Below are positions 60,265 through 64,000 of a stretch of DNA of 64,000 nt, in pieces. A program made the translations under genes and the position numbers. The notes under the pieces were generated by a model. The model made no database searches and was not told where the DNA came from. It worked only from the letters and a program-made list of their open reading frames with translations. The stretch's first letter is position 1. The number at the start of each line of letters is the position of its first letter. Origin of the DNA: Litsea cubeba. Lineage: Eukaryota > Streptophyta > Magnoliopsida > Laurales > Lauraceae. The stretch is taken from the NCBI GenBank assembly GCA_012931725.1, contig CM022951.1, positions 37,444,399 to 37,508,398 of the forward strand, read 5' to 3'.

Positions 60265-62973
60265 GGACCCTGTGCATAGTCGCCGGCGACCCTGTGCATG
60301 GTCGCTGGCGACCATGGAACCCTGGGTCGCCAGGTTCGCCCCGGAAGGCCCATTTTCCAACTTCGTGGATTTTCCAAAATTCATACTTTTGAGGCACCAA
60401 ATCCTTTGACATCCGTCAAAATCACGAGTCAATCGTCAAGAGTATCAAAATCAACATTGATCGCCAACTGGTCAACCAAACAAGTGTGCTTTATACCCGA
60501 CCGATCGAGAAATCGACAGGACAGATGGCACTGACCCGCTGTTGGCAACCAATATCTGAAGTTACATGGTCATCCGATGTCGATCTACATGAAGATCCAT
60601 CGATGATCATCGCCAGAAGAATCCCAAAAGACGCGGCATGGCCCGCGACTCTTCGACTGCTCGGCGACCACTTAATGCGATTAATTGACTAGCTTTATTG
60701 CGGTCATTAATTCATTTCTTTGGACGGCCCAATCAGAAGCGAGCATCCGGGAGTTACAAGTCAATTGATTCATGACATTTAACCCATGAAACTTCTCCCA
60801 TCATGGCGATTAAAGGCGATTAAATGCCCTCAATCTCCACCGGCCAATCAGAAGCCAAGAAAAAGAAGTTACAATAAATGAATTAAAACTTGTAACTCCT
60901 CCCATTATGCAGCTTAATGACAATTAAAGCCCATAAACTCTCCTAAATGGCACCAAGAGCCTATAAATAGGAAAGCATCCCAAGCATTCAAAAAAAAAGG
61001 GGGGACTTCTTCTACGAGCATAGATCCCATATTAGAAAAAAGCACAGAAAATCCCGAGAAAGAAAAAGAGAGAAAACTCTGCAAAAGTTCTGCATCGGCC
61101 ACCACTACAAGGTGACAAAAGTCCCTTGGGGGGTACTCCCCCCAAGATCCTTGCCTTCTCCTTCTCCTCCAATGGCTTAGACATGGCTTTTCAGCACGTC
61201 TACTTAACTTTTTATTGGACATAGGACCTCCTCTTGGTCTTTGTCCTCTAAAAATCTGAGGTTATAGCCAAGCCAAGCGAATCAAGAGCATCCTCTGTTC
61301 TCATCTGCATGGATGATGGCGAAGTCCACATATGGTTTGCGACCGTCAATCAGAATGAGTCTCCCACAATCTCCTGAGAAGTTAGATCCTTATTTTCTTG
61401 CTTTTCATTGTAGTTTGTATTTTTCTAAAAGAGACAAAAATCACAACTCTTATCTTTCATTATTGATAAGAATTATAAATCAGCTATAAACGCCCAAAAT
61501 CAGCTATAAATGCCAAAATCGGCTATAAACGCCAAAAATCGGCTATAAATGTGAAAATCGACTATAAACGCCAAAAATCGGCTATAAATGTAAAAAAATC
61601 GCCTTTCACGACAAATGAAGAAAATGTCTCTTTTCTTAAATATATATGCAATGGAAAACTTGAAAGAAGTTGATTTCCTTTTTACCTATGAAGGTCGATC
61701 ACTGGATTACCAGTTGCAATTCCAAGTAAAATAGAAGATCTGATACACCCACACAAAAAATGTTGATGCACGTTCTTTGCCCTGTATGCATGAAAGGGTC
61801 ATACTAAACGGACTCCCACGTCCGCCGACCTCAGTAGCATCCGAGCAGATGAATGCGCAATCCATCAGAGACCGTGATCTTTTCCTATGAGGGCTTCATG
61901 GCTATGTTGAAGTCATTCCTTCCACAAACCAATACCTTCGTTGTCACGAATGGTGAGATTGGTTTTTCTTTGAAGGAGTTGAGCGCCATTACTGGATTGC
62001 CTATCCTCGGCAAACTCTATGAAGAGTTCATGCCGATCGACAGCGTCCTTGAGGAGCAGTCGGAGGAGTTCAGGCTTCTTTACTTTCAACTTCTCGCCTT
62101 CTATGACTTTTTGAAGGAGAAGGAGGGCTCGAAAGTTAGATCCAGTAGTTGGAAGAGTTCTGGCTCTTCATTCCCTAACTTCTTTGACAGTAGGGAGTCT
62201 TCTGATAGCACAATCTGGGAAGCCAGAACTCAGGATCCAGGTTCGAAGAAGACTTCCGCTATGCAAGAAGAGTTAAGGGGTTTCTTCGCGAGCACAGACG
62301 CCATTTGCTCTGACATTGCACTGCGGAGAGATCTTGCTGTTTACCTCACTTATTGGCTAGGTGAGGCCGTTTTTGCTGGAGGAAATGGAATGCACATCAG
62401 GCCGCATTGTATTTTTCTAGCTTGTCAGACGGCCTTTAGAGAGTTGCTTGCTTTAGTACCTGCTCTTTACTCCTACTTGTGCACCGAAATGTAGGCTACT
62501 ATTTTCTTGGTTCGGCTTGGGCTTCCCATGAATAGGGTATTTTCAGCCCATATCTTTTATTCGTGGTTTGTATACCACTGTCCTAGCTTCCACCGGCTGG
62601 ATGCTGTACATGGTGATGATCCTCTAATGATTCGGTTGGCTAAGGGAAAATCCGTGCTTGAATCACTTTTGTTTGCTCGCATGAGGATTCGACAGTTCAG
62701 GGACGTCAAGATGGGGCAGTCTTCAGTGAAACTTTCTCCGGAGTTGCAGAAGAAAGCTTTTGATTTTGGTGCCTCCCGAGACTCTACCAGGGAAGGGTCG
62801 GGAATGCATTACTCCTTGACAAATGCAGAGAAGGAGTGGCTTTTCAGCATACGTGTCGGCACGATGGTGTATCGCATACATCTTTTCGTCGACATCTAGC
62901 CGTATGTACCTTCTCGCTTTGCTCTGCAGTTGGGCTTTTCTCAAGGCGTTGTTGGAGCGCCTTCAAGCATGGT

Positions 62974-64000
62974 TGATGGACCGCGCTTTTTCTCGGTGCT
63001 ACCAAGGTCGGCGGACGTGGGAGTCCATTTGATCAGACCCTTTCGCACTCGGAGGGCAAAGGCGTGCATCGACATTTTTTTTGTGTGGGTGTGCCAGATT
63101 TTCTATTTTACTTGGAATTGCAGGTAGTGATCCAGAGATCGACCTTCGCAAGTAAAAGGAAATCAACTTCTTTCAAGTTTTCATTGCACATATATTTAAG
63201 AAAAGAGACATTTTCTTGATTTGCCGTGAAAGGCAATTTTTTTGGCATTTATAGCCGATTTTTGGCGTTTATAGTTGATTTTGGCATTTATAGCCGATTT
63301 TTGGCGTTTATAGCCGATTTACAATTCTTATCAATAATGAAAGACAAGAGTTGTGATTTTTGTCTCTTGTGGAAAAATACAAAATACAATGAAAAATAAG
63401 AAAATGAGGATCTAACTTCTCAGGCGATTGTGGTGGGCTCATTCAGATTGACGGTCGCAAGCCATGTGTGGACTTCGCCATCATCCATACATATAAGAAC
63501 AAAGGATGCTTTTGATTCTCTTGGCTTGGCTATAACCTCAGATTTTTAGAGGACAAATACCAAGAGGAGGTCCTATGTCAAATAAAAAGCTAAGTAGACG
63601 GGCTAAAAAGCCACATCTAAACCATTTGAGGCAGAAGGAGCAGGTAAGGACCTTGGGGGGTACCCCCAAGAGACTTTTGTCACCTTGTAGTGGTGGCCGG
63701 TGCAGAACTTTCGTAGAGTTTTCTCTCTTTCTTTCTCTAGATTTTCTGTGCTTTTTTTTATCTCGGATCTGTGTTGTGTAAGTTGTATGGAATGCTTTGG
63801 TGTGTTTTTAGGTAGCCATTTAGGAGGATTTATGGGCCTTAATTGTCATAAAGGTACATAAAGGGAGGAGTTACAAGATTTATTTCTTTATTTTGTAACA
63901 CCTTTTTCTTGGCTTCTGATTGGCCAGTGGAGATTGAGGGCATTTAGTCGCCTTTAATCACCATGATGGGAGGAGTTTCATGGGTTAAATTCCATGAATC
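62974..64000 (-). repeat. LTR D, 3' part, runs off the right edge
   Basis: The sequence from TGATGGACC onward matches the 3' half of the family LTR in minus orientation. Visible are four GGCTATAAA-type repeats (63235-63325) and the GGTACC-centred palindrome (63651-63670). The TATA position seen in the other copies is missing (63780-63830 is rearranged). The junction is exactly at the LTR terminus inside the PMD gene of C, with ATGGT (62969-62973) as the probable TSD. This could be a full element or a solo LTR. Confidence 0.85.

Larger units (their letters stand above)
23593..61867 (+). mobile_element. Giant gypsy element B, about 20.3 kb plus three later insertions
   Basis: Both LTRs are present and flanked by a perfect 5-bp TSD, GAGAC (23588-23592 and 61868-61872). 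The span is 38,275 bp. Removing copia 1, copia 2 and the hAT element with one TSD copy each leaves about 20,328 bp. Order: 5' LTR, repeat-rich leader, gag, protease, G-patch, partial integrase, several tandem arrays, an antisense PMD gene, PPT, 3' LTR. The size and the extra antisense ORF between pol and the 3' LTR recall the Tat/Ogre branch of plant Ty3/gypsy. Without a reverse transcriptase this placement is inference. B lacks reverse transcriptase and RNase H and is non-autonomous. Confidence 0.9.
50623..61867 (+). repeat. 3' LTR of element B, split by copia element 2
   Basis: Parts 50623-51652 and 60270-61867, about 2628 bp once copia 2 and one TSD copy are removed. It matches the 5' LTR (23593-26269) along its length. 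TATA box at 60962-60969, palindrome at 61123-61146, six GGCTATAAA-type repeats at 61478-61605. Confidence 0.93.
18448..62973 (-). mobile_element. Gypsy element C, split by element B, right part lost or beyond
   Basis: Present parts: 3' LTR and PPT (18448-20993), the 3' internal region (20994-23592) and, after the B insertion, 61868-62973. The B insertion duplicated GAGAC (23588-23592 and 61868-61872), and the PMD reading frame resumes across it. At 62974 the sequence changes to the 3' terminus of another LTR of this family. The gag-pol and 5' LTR of C, if they survive, lie beyond the window. Confidence 0.8.
22141..62973 (+). pseudogene. Antisense PMD gene of element C, split by the B insertion
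   Basis: Exon 1 is 22141-22150 (start codon ATG mutated to GTG), intron 22151-22849 (GTAAGT donor, TTTGCAG acceptor) and exon 2 22850-23592. Element B interrupts it and the frame resumes at 61873. The PMD body includes EEQSEEFRLLYFQLLAFYDF, DIALRRDLAVYLTYWLG, HIRPHCIFLACQ and PYVPSRFALQLG (61880-62930). The gene is cut at 62973 by LTR D. At least four stops are visible; compared with B they are CAG to TAG or TGG to TAG. The protein resembles PMD proteins found in retrotransposons and MULEs. It has no known enzymatic motif, so its role is unknown. Confidence 0.75.

Overview
This window is repeat-rich plant nuclear DNA, almost certainly from an angiosperm. I find no convincing host gene, rRNA or tRNA. 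Everything that can be identified is transposable-element sequence: giant Ty3/gypsy elements, two Sirevirus-like Ty1/copia elements, a Mutator-like (MULE) DNA element and a non-autonomous hAT element. They are nested in an order that can be read from target-site duplications (TSDs). The species cannot be named from the sequence alone.

Layout: 1-9101 is the 5' part of gypsy element A on the minus strand (5' LTR 6808-9101, leader, gag, protease, start of a G-patch module); it runs off the left edge. Element A sits in the plant-mobile-domain (PMD) exon of a MULE. The MULE (9102 to about 16860) holds a decayed PMD-Ulp1 protease gene (+) and a convergent decayed mudrA transposase (-), with a 98-bp hairpin between them. 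16861-18447 is unclassified. 18448-23592 and 61868-62973 are two halves of gypsy element C (minus orientation): its 3' LTR, polypurine tract (PPT) and an antisense PMD gene on the plus strand. That PMD gene is split by element B (23593-61867, plus strand, 5-bp TSD GAGAC). At 62974 it is also cut by the end of another LTR of the same family (D), which runs off the right edge.

Element B has LTRs of about 2.65 kb and originally measured about 20.3 kb. It now spans 38.3 kb because it was later hit by copia element 1 (34127-41932, TSD GTATG, in the integrase region), a hAT element (48906-50416, TSD ATGTCATC) and copia element 2 (51653-60264, TSD GGACC, in the 3' LTR). B keeps gag remnants, a protease, a G-patch module and part of integrase. 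It lacks reverse transcriptase and RNase H, so it could move only with help. Between pol and the 3' LTR both B and C carry a long antisense gene encoding a PMD protein, with its own TATA box and a GT-AG intron after a 10-nt coding first exon.

Copia 1 has an intact 1619-residue gag-pol frame and LTRs identical apart from a poly-G tract, as far as I could compare by eye. It is the youngest and the only potentially autonomous element. Copia 2 also has near-identical LTRs but one frameshift within the integrase zinc-binding region. Both show Sirevirus hallmarks: several PPT copies, and clusters of palindromes related to CGGTCGACCG in the LTR upstream of the TATA box.
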